Shown: positions 46,669-56,728, counted from the first letter of the stretch. The stretch is DNA of 64,000 bases from Bacillota bacterium (GCA_021850485.1 JAJZLY010000029.1:16364-80363), one strand, 5' to 3'. Notes: a model not told the origin generated them from the sequence alone. A program made the numbers and translations.

Positions 46669-47069
46669 GACCATTCGCCGGCGGTGAAGGCGCAGAGATG
46701 GAGTTCACGGTGGAGCCGGGTATGGAGGCTGCCTTTGGCGGTCAGGTAATCCATCGTGTGCTATCCACGTGGGCCCTGGTCCACCATCTGGAGTGGGTCT
46801 CCCGCCGGCTGCTGGTGGAGCATTTCGACCCCGGTGAGGAGGGCGCTGGCGCCGGTGTGAGCATTCGCCACCTGGCGCCGGCACCAATCGGGAGCGTAGT
46901 GCGGGTCAAGGCCGTTGCCCGACCCAGTCGGCCTGGCCACCTGACCACCGATGTCGAGGCCACGGCTGGCGGGCGCCTGGTGGCCCAAGGGCAGGTATTC
47001 CAGGCCATCTGGCCAGCAGATGAACTCCACCGCCGGATGGCTGAGCCTCCCGAGACGTCCCAGCCGTGA
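46665..47069 (+). CDS. Hotdog-fold thioesterase (fluoroacetyl-CoA thioesterase-like)
   Basis: EPGMEAAFGGQVIHRVLSTWALVHHLEWVSRRLL...IGSVVRVKAVARPSRPGHLTTDVEATAGGRLVAQGQVFQAI; overlaps paaD. Confidence 0.75.
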   Translation: MRPFAGGEGAEMEFTVEPGMEAAFGGQVIHRVLSTWALVHHLEWVSRRLLVEHFDPGEEGAGAGVSIRHLAPAPIGSVVRVKAVARPSRPGHLTTDVEATAGGRLVAQGQVFQAIWPADELHRRMAEPPETSQP

Positions 47070-47129
47070 GCGCACACCCCAGCAGGACCGCTAGCGGTAT
47101 GGGCGAAGGGGGCGCTAGGAGGTGGCACC

Positions 47130-48095
47130 GTGAGTGAGATTGCCCCGCCCCGCCGGCGCCGCAGATGGCCGTGGTGGGTGGCTGGCCTGGCCGCACTGTG
47201 TGTGGTGCTGGTACTGTACTCCGGCCTGGTGGTCTTCAGTCTGATTCACCCCAGCCGTGATGTGTTGCGAACCAATCCCGGCCTGTGGGGTCTCAACTAT
47301 CAGAACGTGACCTTTCCCAGCAAGGCGGGTGGCCTCGAACTCAAGGGTTGGTGGATTCCGAGTACGGGTGCTGGATTGACCGTGGTGCTGGCCCATGGCT
47401 ATTCGTCCAACCGGGCGATGGCCAGCTTGCCTGGCCTCGCCTTGGCTACGGCGCTGCACAACATGGGTGCCAACGTCTTGATGTTCGACTTTCGGGCCGA
47501 GGGCGCTTCGCCGGGGACAGAGGTGACGGTCGGAGTCAAGGAGCAGTGGGACCTGGTTGGAGCGGTTGAGGCTGCTCGCAAAACGTTGGCTCCCAGTGTG
47601 CCGGTGGCAGTGATCGGCTTCTCTATGGGTGCTTCGACGGCGCTGCTGGCGGCTGAGGACGATCCGAACGTGGTGGCGGTGGTGGCAGACAGTCCGTTCG
47701 CCAATCTCAAAACGTACTTGGAGGCCAACTTGCCGGTGTGGACCCATCTGCCAGCTGTTCCCTTCAACGCCATCATCATGGCGATCTTGCCGATCGTCTC
47801 CGGCGCTCACGCCAGCCAGGCCGACCCGCTGGCCGGCTTGGCCAAGCTGGGGTCGCGGCCTGTGCTCTTAATTGCCGGCCTCACCGACCAGCTGATCCCC
47901 TATCAAAACTCAGTCCTGCTCTATCAGACGGCTAAGAAGACCGACCCCCACGCCTCCTTGTGGCTGGTGCCGATGGCCCTGCACACAGGGTCTTTCCAGG
48001 TGCAGCCGGTGGCGTACCTGGCCCATCTCTACGCCTTCTTGCATCCGTTCGATGGCGCCCTAAAGCCGCCCGTGCTCCATCCGGTGGGTCTGTAG
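47130..48095 (+). CDS. Alpha/beta hydrolase, membrane anchored
   Basis: N-terminal TM; VVLAHGYSSNRAM; VIGFSMGASTALLAAEDDPNVVAVVADSPFANL. Confidence 0.85.
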   Translation: MSEIAPPRRRRRWPWWVAGLAALCVVLVLYSGLVVFSLIHPSRDVLRTNPGLWGLNYQNVTFPSKAGGLELKGWWIPSTGAGLTVVLAHGYSSNRAMASLPGLALATALHNMGANVLMFDFRAEGASPGTEVTVGVKEQWDLVGAVEAARKTLAPSVPVAVIGFSMGASTALLAAEDDPNVVAVVADSPFANLKTYLEANLPVWTHLPAVPFNAIIMAILPIVSGAHASQADPLAGLAKLGSRPVLLIAGLTDQLIPYQNSVLLYQTAKKTDPHASLWLVPMALHTGSFQVQPVAYLAHLYAFLHPFDGALKPPVLHPVGL

Positions 48096-48096
48096 A

Positions 48097-49047
48097 TCAG
48101 CCGTTGCTGCGGAACTCGCCAGCCTGAGCATCCAAATCTTCGAAGGTAAGGTCATCAAGGTCGCCCTGAGCCAGGGCCCAGTCCACCACCCGTTGCGGGG
48201 CGGTGGTGTGAATGTGCACCTTGACGGTGGTATCGTCGCCGACCACCAGCAGGGAGTCGCCCATCTCTTGCAGTGCCGAGCGCATCGCCGTGAGGTCGAG
48301 GCCACTGCCTCGTTGCACGTACTGCACCTCATATCCGTAGCGGGCGTCTGCGGCTGGGCTGGGTGCGTGCACCGTGCCTCCCTGGGCTACTTGGACGCCG
48401 AGGCGAACGGCCTGCAACCCACCCAGGTGGGTCGCGTCGACACGACCGAGGGCATCATGCATGGCGGACAGGATGACGGCCAGGCCCAGACCGCCGGCAT
48501 CGACCACACCGTCTTGAGCCAGCTTGGGAAACAAGCGCGGCCCGTCTGCCACCGCCGCCCGGGCGCTATTCGTGATGCCAGAGAGAAACTCTGGGAGGTG
48601 GGCGTGGCGCAGATCCTGAGCCGTCTCAGCCACGCAGCGAATCACCGTCAGGATCGTGCCCTCAACCGGTTGGGCGACGGCACGGTAGGCGAGTTCACTG
48701 GACCTAGCGAAGGCGCTGGCCAGATCAGCCGTGGTGAAAACCTCCAGGTCCTTGAGGGTCTGACCGAGGCCGGCCAGGATCTGGGACAAAATGATGCCAG
48801 AGTTGCCCCGAGCCGAAAGTAAGGCGGCTCGCGCCGCCCGCTGAGCGACATGTCCTACCATCCGGTCCGGCGTGGCTGCAGCCTCGGCGGCGGCGGTCAT
48901 GGTGTAGGCCATGTTGGTCCCGGAATCTCCGTCCGGCACCGGAAAGGTATTGATCTTGTTCAGGTGGTCGCGCTCTTGGACCAAACGTTCCGCACCGGCC
49001 CAGTACAGTCGACTTAGGACGAACCCGTCATTATCCACGCTCCGCAC
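48097..49047 (-). CDS. Dak/DhaL-type fatty acid kinase FakA-like protein, short form
   Basis: NTFPVPDGDSGTNMAYTM; SARGNSGIILSQILAG; EGTILTVIR; QDGVVDAGGLGLAVIL; ends after about 316 aa. Confidence 0.85.
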   Translation of the reverse strand: MRSVDNDGFVLSRLYWAGAERLVQERDHLNKINTFPVPDGDSGTNMAYTMTAAAEAAATPDRMVGHVAQRAARAALLSARGNSGIILSQILAGLGQTLKDLEVFTTADLASAFARSSELAYRAVAQPVEGTILTVIRCVAETAQDLRHAHLPEFLSGITNSARAAVADGPRLFPKLAQDGVVDAGGLGLAVILSAMHDALGRVDATHLGGLQAVRLGVQVAQGGTVHAPSPAADARYGYEVQYVQRGSGLDLTAMRSALQEMGDSLLVVGDDTTVKVHIHTTAPQRVVDWALAQGDLDDLTFEDLDAQAGEFRSNG

Positions 49048-49071
49048 CCTCCTAAATATCGGCGCTATGTC

Positions 49072-49932
49072 TTACAAGGGGAGGTAGGCCATGCCGACCG
49101 TGCCGGGGCCGAGATGGACGGCCGCCGTAGCGCCGATTTGCCACAGGTCTAATTCCTGTGGGTGGTACAGGTCCTGGATCCGGCGGTGGATGGCGGTGGC
49201 CTCTTCCAAACAAGCGAAATGGTCGACCGCCACCAGCAGCGGATTGCCTGGGACGTAGCCGACCTCCTTCAGATCGGAATCCATCCAGTGGAACAGGCGA
49301 TCAATCGACGCTTGTCTGGTGTCGGCTCGGTCGATCTCTTTCCAGCCCTTCTCCCAGATCCGAAAGATCGGCAAGCCATCCTCACCTTCGGGTACCCCAT
49401 CGCCCTGATAGCGGCCGCCAGCCTTGGCGAACGAGCGGTACATGGAGGCCACCACCATGCGCACCCGAGGCAACAGGTGCTCGGCGAGCGCCACCACGTC
49501 GGCCCGGCTCTGTCCGCCTTGGGCGGCCCGGGCGCACTGGCGCACCACCAATCCCATCGATGCCAAAATGGATTGGGCGTTGATCACGGTCACTGATCCG
49601 CCGTCGAGCAGCTCAGCACCCGTGTTGGCACCGGCATAGGTGGCGGACAGCAGTGGAGAAATCGAGAAGGCAACCAGCTCAGACGCCAGCGGCAAGGCTT
49701 TCTCATAGGCCTCCAGCCAGTCTGCTGCCGTGGCTGCTGAGGTCGTGAGACGGATTTTGCCGGCCAGCATGATGGAGTTTGCCTCTTCGATCGACATGTC
49801 GAGCCGATCGCGATAGCTTTTGTCTTCGGCCTGGATGTGGACAGGGGCCAGCGGGATGCCGAGTTCGGCTAAGACAGGATCAGGGATGTCACACGTCGAG
49901 TCCGATACAACGGCCACCAACTGCTGGGACAC
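49072..49932 (-). CDS. DegV family (FakB-like) fatty acid-binding protein
   Basis: VVSDSTCDIPDPVLAELGIPLAPVHIQAEDKSYRDRLD; LTTSAATAADWLEAYEKA; GTG at 49932. Confidence 0.88.
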   Translation of the reverse strand: MSQQLVAVVSDSTCDIPDPVLAELGIPLAPVHIQAEDKSYRDRLDMSIEEANSIMLAGKIRLTTSAATAADWLEAYEKALPLASELVAFSISPLLSATYAGANTGAELLDGGSVTVINAQSILASMGLVVRQCARAAQGGQSRADVVALAEHLLPRVRMVVASMYRSFAKAGGRYQGDGVPEGEDGLPIFRIWEKGWKEIDRADTRQASIDRLFHWMDSDLKEVGYVPGNPLLVAVDHFACLEEATAIHRRIQDLYHPQELDLWQIGATAAVHLGPGTVGMAYLPL

Positions 49933-49934
49933 GC

Positions 49935-50912
49935 TCAAACCTCCCTTGGACTCAACTGGCCGAGTGACTCGGAAATGTGGTCCACCAGGTGCCCACGCAC
50001 GGCCTGGGCGGCATGTCGGATCAGCCGGGCGATGTCTTGAGGCTCGCTGCGGCCGTGGCCCGGTACTGCGACGGCCCGCACACCCAGCAAGAGGAGGGGA
50101 TCCAAAGACCGGGTAATGTCCTGCATCGGCCGCAGAAAGCCGCGCATCCGGCTGGCGGCCGCCTCCGGCAATTGATCGGTCAAGGAGCCGATCAAGGTGG
50201 CTAGGCCCTCCATCCACTTGATCATCAGGTTGCCGACAAAGCCCTCGGCGACCAGGACGTCCGCACGGTCGGCGGGAATGTCAACCGGCTCGACATAGCC
50301 AACAAAGTTCAAACCGCTGTCCTGAAGGCGGGCTCTGGCATCTGCGATCTCAGGCGTTCCCTTGCCTTCCTCGACGCCGTTGCAGAGCAGGGCAACCCGC
50401 GGTCGCGGGATGTTGCGGACCGCCTGCATGTACGCCACGCCCAGGGCTGCAAAGACGGCCAGGTCGGTGCCGCGCACTCGGGCGTTGGCCCCCATGTCCA
50501 GCAACAGGGGCGGATTGGTCATGGGCAAGGGCAGTGTTGTGCCCGCCGGAATGCGGTTTACCTCCGGAAAGGTGCCAAAGGCCCAGCGGGCGGCGATCAT
50601 CGTGGCTCCAGTGTGACCGGCGGAGACGAAGGCATCGGCCTGATGGCGCTGCACCAGCTGGGCCGCCAGCCCGACAGACAGGTCCGGCTCGGCGCGCAGC
50701 AGGTGGGCCGGGTGCCCACCATCGGGCAAGGCGCCTGCCGAAGGCACCGGATGGAGCCGTGGCTGACCAGAACTCTCTGGTTGCCCGTCGCCAACCAGCA
50801 TGACCTCCAGGGACATGTCGTCGGCTAAGGCGAGGAGGGCACCTGCTGTGGTGGTTGCAAGGCCGCGGTCACCGCCGTAGCCGTCCAGGGCCACTCGTAC
50901 CAGATCCGCCAC
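49935..50912 (-). CDS. plsX: Phosphate acyltransferase PlsX
   Basis: VRVALDGYGGDRG; DAFVSAGHTGATM; LLLDMGANARV; EGFVGNLMIKWMEG; GTG at 50912 with GGAGGTGAG. Confidence 0.92.
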   Translation of the reverse strand: MADLVRVALDGYGGDRGLATTTAGALLALADDMSLEVMLVGDGQPESSGQPRLHPVPSAGALPDGGHPAHLLRAEPDLSVGLAAQLVQRHQADAFVSAGHTGATMIAARWAFGTFPEVNRIPAGTTLPLPMTNPPLLLDMGANARVRGTDLAVFAALGVAYMQAVRNIPRPRVALLCNGVEEGKGTPEIADARARLQDSGLNFVGYVEPVDIPADRADVLVAEGFVGNLMIKWMEGLATLIGSLTDQLPEAAASRMRGFLRPMQDITRSLDPLLLLGVRAVAVPGHGRSEPQDIARLIRHAAQAVRGHLVDHISESLGQLSPREV

Positions 50913-50976
50913 TCGCTCACCTCCTAAAAATCGAAAGGTGATTCCCTCTTGGCAGGTGGACTCCTGCGCCCGCCCT

Positions 50977-52167
50977 TCAGACAGGTGATTCGTGGGTCCG
51001 ACCCCGCACCCGGTCGAACAAGATGGCGCTGAGGACGGAAATGCTGGCGACCGACCCCCAAAGCCCCCAGGCTCCGCCCTGGTCCAGGGCAAATCCACCG
51101 GCCAGCGGGCCGGCGCCAGAGCCCATCTGATTGGCCAGTGAGAGGAGAGACAAAGCCCGACCGCGATGGTGCGGCGCGGCCACCAGCGTGGCCCAAGTCG
51201 TCACCGACGGGTTGACCAGGTTCTCGCCGACCGTGATCACCAGCACGGAAAGGCCAAATGGCCACACCTGGTGCCACAGCCCCAGGGATCCAAAGCCCAC
51301 CGCGTATGCCGCCATGCCCACCGCCAACACCCGCTCCAAGCGGATGTTGGCGACCAGGCGCGATAGCGGAACCTGAAGCAGGACCACGAACAGGGCATTT
51401 TCGGCAGCCAGGAAGCCAAAGTCGGCGACTGGGGCCTTTAGATGCAGGACCAAATAGCCGGGGAGTACCCAGTACAACTGGCTATACACTAGGTACATGA
51501 GGGCCGTGATCGCCGCGAAGGGGTACAGCGGCCGCTCCACCTGCAACAGGTGGCGAAGCCCGCGCTCAAGCGGACGAAATCCCGGCACAGGCAGTGTTTC
51601 TCGCCGCAACAAAAGCCCCATGCCGACGGCAAAGCCCACCATCAGGCCTCCTGAGACGACGAACAAGAGCGTGAATGACTGACTGACCAGAAACGCCCCC
51701 AGCATCGGACCGATGATGATGCCGGTGTTGCTTGCCACGCGCGCCAAGCTGAAGGCCTCCAGCAGCCTCGGACCTGGTACCAGGTCTGCGATCAGGGCTT
51801 GCGAGGCGGGATTGGCCAAGACCAAGGCCATGGCTCTCAGCGCGATCGCCGCGACAATCACCGGAGCGGCGCTGGCCAAGCCGGCAACAACTGTCAGCAG
51901 GCCGCCGCCGACCAACGACGCGATGATCGCCGGCAGCCGCCCCCAGCGGTCTACCAACACGCCGCCGAACAGCAGTACGACGGACTGGCAGGCAGCCAGC
52001 AGCAGCAAGACAGCACCAACTGCCGTCAGGGAGATGCCCAGCCGCACGTGCAAGAAGACAGTCAAAAACGGGAAGAACAAGGACGTTCCGATGGCGTTTA
52101 ACAGCCGGCCGCCGAACAAGATCCAAAAGGCGCGAGGAAGTCCCGGCGGAAACCAATGCCGGAACAT
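50977..52167 (-). CDS. MFS transporter
   Basis: 12-TM pattern; LLAACQSVVLLFGGVLVDRWGRLPAIIASLVGGG. Confidence 0.85.
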   Translation of the reverse strand: MFRHWFPPGLPRAFWILFGGRLLNAIGTSLFFPFLTVFLHVRLGISLTAVGAVLLLLAACQSVVLLFGGVLVDRWGRLPAIIASLVGGGLLTVVAGLASAAPVIVAAIALRAMALVLANPASQALIADLVPGPRLLEAFSLARVASNTGIIIGPMLGAFLVSQSFTLLFVVSGGLMVGFAVGMGLLLRRETLPVPGFRPLERGLRHLLQVERPLYPFAAITALMYLVYSQLYWVLPGYLVLHLKAPVADFGFLAAENALFVVLLQVPLSRLVANIRLERVLAVGMAAYAVGFGSLGLWHQVWPFGLSVLVITVGENLVNPSVTTWATLVAAPHHRGRALSLLSLANQMGSGAGPLAGGFALDQGGAWGLWGSVASISVLSAILFDRVRGRTHESPV

Positions 52168-52755
52168 CTAGTCGATGACCGAAAACCCGTGCTCGTGAAG
52201 TGCCTGAACTGCCTTCTTGGCGTGTGCGGCGTCGATTTTCACAACGACGTGCGACAAGTCGGCCACCCGCGGATTGCTGATGAACAACGAGAGCACATTG
52301 GCGCCTGCTTCGGCCAGCACTTTGAGCAACCGCGCCAGCTGGCCCGGGGCATTCATCAGGGCCAGGTGCAGGCGCGGGTTTTGCGAATCCAGGGCCAAGA
52401 TGTCCGCCACAAATGTGTCCACCTGTTCCCAGGTCACCAGCCCGGCGTAGTTGCCGTGGTCGACCACGGGTAAGACCCGCTGACGCTGGTGCATGAGCAC
52501 CTCAACCGCGTGGTCGACCGGATCGTCCGGCTTCAGAGGCGGCGGCTGGATCATCGCCTGGCGCACTTCGACTTGATCGATGTCGTGGCCGGCGATCGCC
52601 TGCAAGGCGATCTCCCAGCGTGAGATCACCCCGGCGTAGGCGCCAGCCTCGACCACGGCCAGCCCGCTGACCGCCAAGTCGTCCATCCTCGACCAAGCCA
52701 GGCGCAGGGTCTGTTCCGGGCTGATCGTCGCCTTCTCCTGGGTGAGCATGACATG
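52168..52755 (-). CDS. CBS-pair plus ACT domain protein (AcuB-like)
   Basis: Two CBS repeats and a C-terminal ACT-like region LHLALMNAPGQLARLLKVLAEAGANVLSLFIS; exact start uncertain. Confidence 0.78.
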   Translation of the reverse strand, partial: HVMLTQEKATISPEQTLRLAWSRMDDLAVSGLAVVEAGAYAGVISRWEIALQAIAGHDIDQVEVRQAMIQPPPLKPDDPVDHAVEVLMHQRQRVLPVVDHGNYAGLVTWEQVDTFVADILALDSQNPRLHLALMNAPGQLARLLKVLAEAGANVLSLFISNPRVADLSHVVVKIDAAHAKKAVQALHEHGFSVID

Positions 52756-52928
52756 GCTCACGTTCACGTCAGATATCCATCTCCTTAGCAAACTGGGCTC
52801 GGCCAGCCCTAGATCTGGGCGGCATTCGACGGTGCCAGGTGGCATTCCTCGCTCCTGTCGAAGTCACAAGGGCCCAGCTGACGGCTTGCCTATTGCTCGG
52901 TGGTAGTAGCCAGCAGTAGCGTTTAGGC

Positions 52929-53507
52929 GTGAATACAGTACGCGCACTGGCTCAGTGCCTCGAACAGGGAGCTGATCTGCAGACGCCGCCCGGCTACCGA
53001 CCGGCCGGCGTTGTGGCGCTGTTGCATGGGAGGGCCGGCGATCCGTGGTTGCTGTTCACTCGCCGCCACGGAGCTCTTCCCGACCACCCCGGCCAGATCA
53101 GCTTCCCAGGAGGCGCGTTGGAGCCAGGAGAGGACTTCTGGCAGGCGGCTTGCCGCGAATGCGGAGAAGAAGTGGGGCTCAATCCAGTTGGCGGCGAGCC
53201 CCTGGGCCGCCTGACACCAGTTCCGATTGCTGTCAGCCGGTTCTTCGTCGTGCCCTTTGTGGTGTACATGCCGGGCCAACCGGATCTTCGGAACACCTGG
53301 TCTGAGGCCGAGGTGGTTGAGGTGTTCAGCCACCCGCTTTCCCAACTGGGCGCACTGCGGCGGCTGGAGGAGGTTCACCTGCAGGGCCGCGGCTTCGGCA
53401 TGTGGCCGGTATTCGACCTGCCTGAAGGCAAACTGTGGGGGGCCACCGCCATCATGACGGATCAGTTGCTCAGCTTCTGGCACGCTACCAGCCGCCCGGT
53501 CGCATGA
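52929..53507 (+). CDS. NUDIX hydrolase (CoA pyrophosphatase-like)
   Basis: PGQISFPGGALEPGEDFWQAACRECGEEVGL Nudix box. Confidence 0.9.
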   Translation: MNTVRALAQCLEQGADLQTPPGYRPAGVVALLHGRAGDPWLLFTRRHGALPDHPGQISFPGGALEPGEDFWQAACRECGEEVGLNPVGGEPLGRLTPVPIAVSRFFVVPFVVYMPGQPDLRNTWSEAEVVEVFSHPLSQLGALRRLEEVHLQGRGFGMWPVFDLPEGKLWGATAIMTDQLLSFWHATSRPVA

Positions 53508-54442
53508 GCAAAGTCCGCAGGGCAGCCCTGGTCTTCGAGCTGTTGATGGCCGGCGTGGTGGTGGTATGGGGCTTAAATTATGTAAACGTCAAATTTGGGA
53601 CGTTGGTCTGGACGCCGTTTGCCTTCACCTGGGTGCGCTTTGCGTTGGTCGCTGTGATCAGTGCGGGTTGGCTCTTGTTTCGCCGCCAGCCCTTGCCCTC
53701 TGGCCGAGACCTGCTCAGTTACCTTTTGGTGGGCGCACTTGGCATCAGCGTCTACCAGATCTTGTTCGCCGTTGGTGACCATGACACAACCGCCAGCGCC
53801 ACCGGATTTCTGTTGGCCGTGTCGCCGGTGTTCACGGTGCTCTACATGGCCCTGGTCCGCCGCCAGCCGCATCGTCTGAGCCAATGGCTGGGGGTCAGCT
53901 TGTCCCTGTGTGGCGTGGGGCTGCTCGTCATCGGCCAGCCAGCCTCGCCGTTCGCACCAAACCCCCTGCTGGGAGACCTTCTGGATGTCTTGGCAGCCTT
54001 GACTTGGGCGGCCTACACCGTCATCTCCCAACCGCTGGTGGAGCGGCATGATCCGTTCGAAGTCATGCTTTGGAGCACCATCTTCGGCTTCTTGGTGCTC
54101 TCGGTGGCTCTGCCCGTGACGGGGATGCCGCCCGTCACCGGGATCCCGCTCGCGAGTTGGCTGGCTATCGCTTTTGCGGTGGGCCCAGTCACCCTGTTCG
54201 GCCTAGGGGTGTGGCAAATTGGTGTCCGCCAGCTTGGCCCGACCGCCGTTTCCGTGTACATCAACGCCATGCCGGTGGTCGGGGCGATTGCGGCGCACCT
54301 GGCTTTGGGCGAGGCCTTCGGCTGGCTGGAGGGGCTTGGTGCAGCCGTGGTGCTCTGTGGCCTGGTGCTGACCAGGCGGCCGGCGGCTACAGCCAGAGTG
54401 GCCGTTGGCCAGCCGACTGTGGAGGTCGAGGCTGACTCCTGA
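53504..54442 (+). CDS. EamA/DMT family transporter
   Basis: WGLNYVNVKFGTLVWTPFAFTWVRFALV; ten-TM pattern; overlaps the preceding gene. Confidence 0.87.
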   Translation: MSKVRRAALVFELLMAGVVVVWGLNYVNVKFGTLVWTPFAFTWVRFALVAVISAGWLLFRRQPLPSGRDLLSYLLVGALGISVYQILFAVGDHDTTASATGFLLAVSPVFTVLYMALVRRQPHRLSQWLGVSLSLCGVGLLVIGQPASPFAPNPLLGDLLDVLAALTWAAYTVISQPLVERHDPFEVMLWSTIFGFLVLSVALPVTGMPPVTGIPLASWLAIAFAVGPVTLFGLGVWQIGVRQLGPTAVSVYINAMPVVGAIAAHLALGEAFGWLEGLGAAVVLCGLVLTRRPAATARVAVGQPTVEVEADS

Positions 54443-54503
54443 GAGATGATCGAGGGGACCCAAGTTCCACTGGTCGGGTGCCGGCGGTTGAGGAGGCGAC
54501 AAC

Positions 54504-55190
54504 ATGGCAGAGAGAGCGGGCCTGGTCCAACCGCTGGTGTTAGGTGCCGGCCTGGGCCGCCGATTCGGCGCCGACGGTGGCAAACTGACCGCCCCGTTGG
54601 CGGGGGTACCCTTGATCAGCCATCTGCTGGCCGCCTTGGAGCGATCCGCCGAGCGCCATCTGGTCGCCCAGCCGCTACTGGTTGTGCAGCCGCAGGCGGC
54701 ACCCCTGATCGCACTGGCCCGAGCCCATGGCTGTCTGGTGGAGACGGTGTCCTCGGATGCGCTCTCAACGTCTTTGAGAGCTGGTGTGAGCGCCCGGCCG
54801 GACGCAGCAGCCTGGCTGATGCTGCTGGCCGACCAGCCGTTCTCGACGGCCGTCCACTGGCGGCCCCTGATCGTGCGCTGGCAAGCGGGCGCCCAGGCCG
54901 TATTTTCGGATGGCGGATATGGGCCCCAGCCGCCGGCGATCTTCGATCACAGCCTGGGTGAACTGCTTAGGAATCTGACCGGTGACCGAGGCGCCTCCCA
55001 ACTGATCGGCCGGCTGAATCAGCCCCCGGCGGTGGTGCGGTTTTCGCCGGGGCTGTGGATGCGTGACATCGACACCAGACAGGATCTGCTTGAGATCGAA
55101 GGGCAGATCAAAGCCAGGCAGCGAGGACGGACGCCAGGTCTGGCCGGGGGTGGAGGGAAAGGGCCAGGGTCAGCCGGATCCGCACCTTGA
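54504..55190 (+). CDS. MobA/MocA-like NTP transferase
   Basis: PLVLGAGLGRRFGADGGKLTAPLAGVPLISHLL; WLMLLADQPF; PPAIFDHSL. Confidence 0.82.
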   Translation: MAERAGLVQPLVLGAGLGRRFGADGGKLTAPLAGVPLISHLLAALERSAERHLVAQPLLVVQPQAAPLIALARAHGCLVETVSSDALSTSLRAGVSARPDAAAWLMLLADQPFSTAVHWRPLIVRWQAGAQAVFSDGGYGPQPPAIFDHSLGELLRNLTGDRGASQLIGRLNQPPAVVRFSPGLWMRDIDTRQDLLEIEGQIKARQRGRTPGLAGGGGKGPGSAGSAP

Positions 55191-56064
55191 GGCCCGGGCC
55201 ATCGGCGATCAGGATGCCCGACTTTTGCAGGTCCGACTCCGCACCCACGGCACCGTAGGTGTGGCGTAGCGACGGTCCCGATCCCGTACGGCTGGTGACC
55301 GCAACCACCTTGCCGGCCTGCACGCTGTGGCGCAGCAACGGCCCCAGTTTCGCCGGTAGGTGGCCGCCGCCGGTGCCTTCCAGCACCAAGCCATCGCCGG
55401 CCAGAGCGGCCTCCACCAGTGCCAGATCGACATCAAGGGGCACTCGGATCAGATGCACCCTGGCGGTGACCTCAGTTGCCGGCAGGAGAGGCGGCGGGCC
55501 GATGCGACGGGCGATCAGCACCCTGCCCTCGGCGACTAGGCCAAGCGGCCCCCAATCTGGCGAGGCGAAGGTCGACGGTCGCTGGCTGTGGGACTTGGTA
55601 ACGGCTGAGGCCCCATGAATTTCGCCGCCCATCACGACCAGAACGCCCAAGCCGACCGCCTCCGGCGCCCGGGCCACGGCCAGGGCATCTTGCAGATTGG
55701 CCGGGCCGTCCTTGCCGGGAAGGTCGGCGTGGCGCATGGCGCCCGTGATCACCACGGGATGGGGCCAGGCGTGGAGGAGATGGAGGGTGTACGCCACCTC
55801 CTCTATGGTGTCGGTGCCTTGACTGATCACGCACCCGGTGTAGCCCTCTTGCTCAAAAGCCCGGCGAATCCGGGCTGCCAGTGCCAACAAGTCGGCGAAG
55901 GTGAGGTCAGAACTGGCGGTCATCCCGACATCCTCCGCCACCGTGTCCGCCCCTCCGTCAATCTGTGCCAGAAGTTCTCCGGCGCCCAGGGTGGAACGGA
56001 CCAGGTGATCCGGGCCAAATGTGCAGGCGATGGTTCCGCCTAGCCCCAGATATAAGATCGGCAT
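55108..56064 (-). CDS. L-asparaginase
   Basis: LGLGGTIACTF; CVISQGTDTIEEVAYTLHL; VVITGAMRHADLPGKDGPANLQDAL. Confidence 0.9.
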   Translation of the reverse strand: MPILYLGLGGTIACTFGPDHLVRSTLGAGELLAQIDGGADTVAEDVGMTASSDLTFADLLALAARIRRAFEQEGYTGCVISQGTDTIEEVAYTLHLLHAWPHPVVITGAMRHADLPGKDGPANLQDALAVARAPEAVGLGVLVVMGGEIHGASAVTKSHSQRPSTFASPDWGPLGLVAEGRVLIARRIGPPPLLPATEVTARVHLIRVPLDVDLALVEAALAGDGLVLEGTGGGHLPAKLGPLLRHSVQAGKVVAVTSRTGSGPSLRHTYGAVGAESDLQKSGILIADGPGLKVRIRLTLALSLHPRPDLASVLAAWL

Positions 56065-56230
56065 GGTGTCCTCCTTAAGAGCGTGGTCCCAGGGCGCGGC
56101 GGGTATGAAGGAAGAGATTTGGCGCTGCCCGACTGGGCCCCTGCTTGACCGTCCCTGGCCCAGGGCGCACCCTGAGTTGTGGCAACAGAGGACCGGGATG
56201 GTGCGCGTGTGATCCGAAGGAGGCGTCCTT

Positions 56231-56728
56231 GTGGCGATCGGCGAGAGCGGTACCGAAACTCCCCCCAGCACTGACTTTCGTCCCCTTTACGTGGCGGCTG
56301 CGGCCGTGGCCGTGGTCGGAGTGGTGGCGGACCTGAGCATCGCGCCGGGTACCACCTTGAACGTGGTCGGCGTGGTGGTCGACGTCGGCCTGGCCGTGGT
56401 GATCACCTTGGCCGCGGTACGGGCCAAGCAACATGGCAAGTCGGCGGCGCTGATCTCCGCCGCTTGCGGTGCCATCTATGGAGTGATCAGTGGGCTCGCC
56501 ACCATATTGCTTCCTGGGATGGTGGCCGCCGAGCGACGGGCGCTGGCCGCTCAGCCTGTTTCGGCTACCAACGCGGCCGCCCAGCAGCAGGCCATCGCCT
56601 TCATCACGTCTGCAAGCGGCCGGACGATCGAATTGGTATTGCTGGTGATCGGCAGTGCCTTGCTGGCCATGGTCTGGGGTGGACTGGTCAGCCTGTTCGT
56701 GAAGAGGTCAGATGCGACCGAGGTCTGA
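56231..56728 (+). CDS. Multi-TM protein of unknown function
   Basis: Four hydrophobic segments; overlaps the start of the ABC transporter gene. Confidence 0.65.
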   Translation: MAIGESGTETPPSTDFRPLYVAAAAVAVVGVVADLSIAPGTTLNVVGVVVDVGLAVVITLAAVRAKQHGKSAALISAACGAIYGVISGLATILLPGMVAAERRALAAQPVSATNAAAQQQAIAFITSASGRTIELVLLVIGSALLAMVWGGLVSLFVKRSDATEV

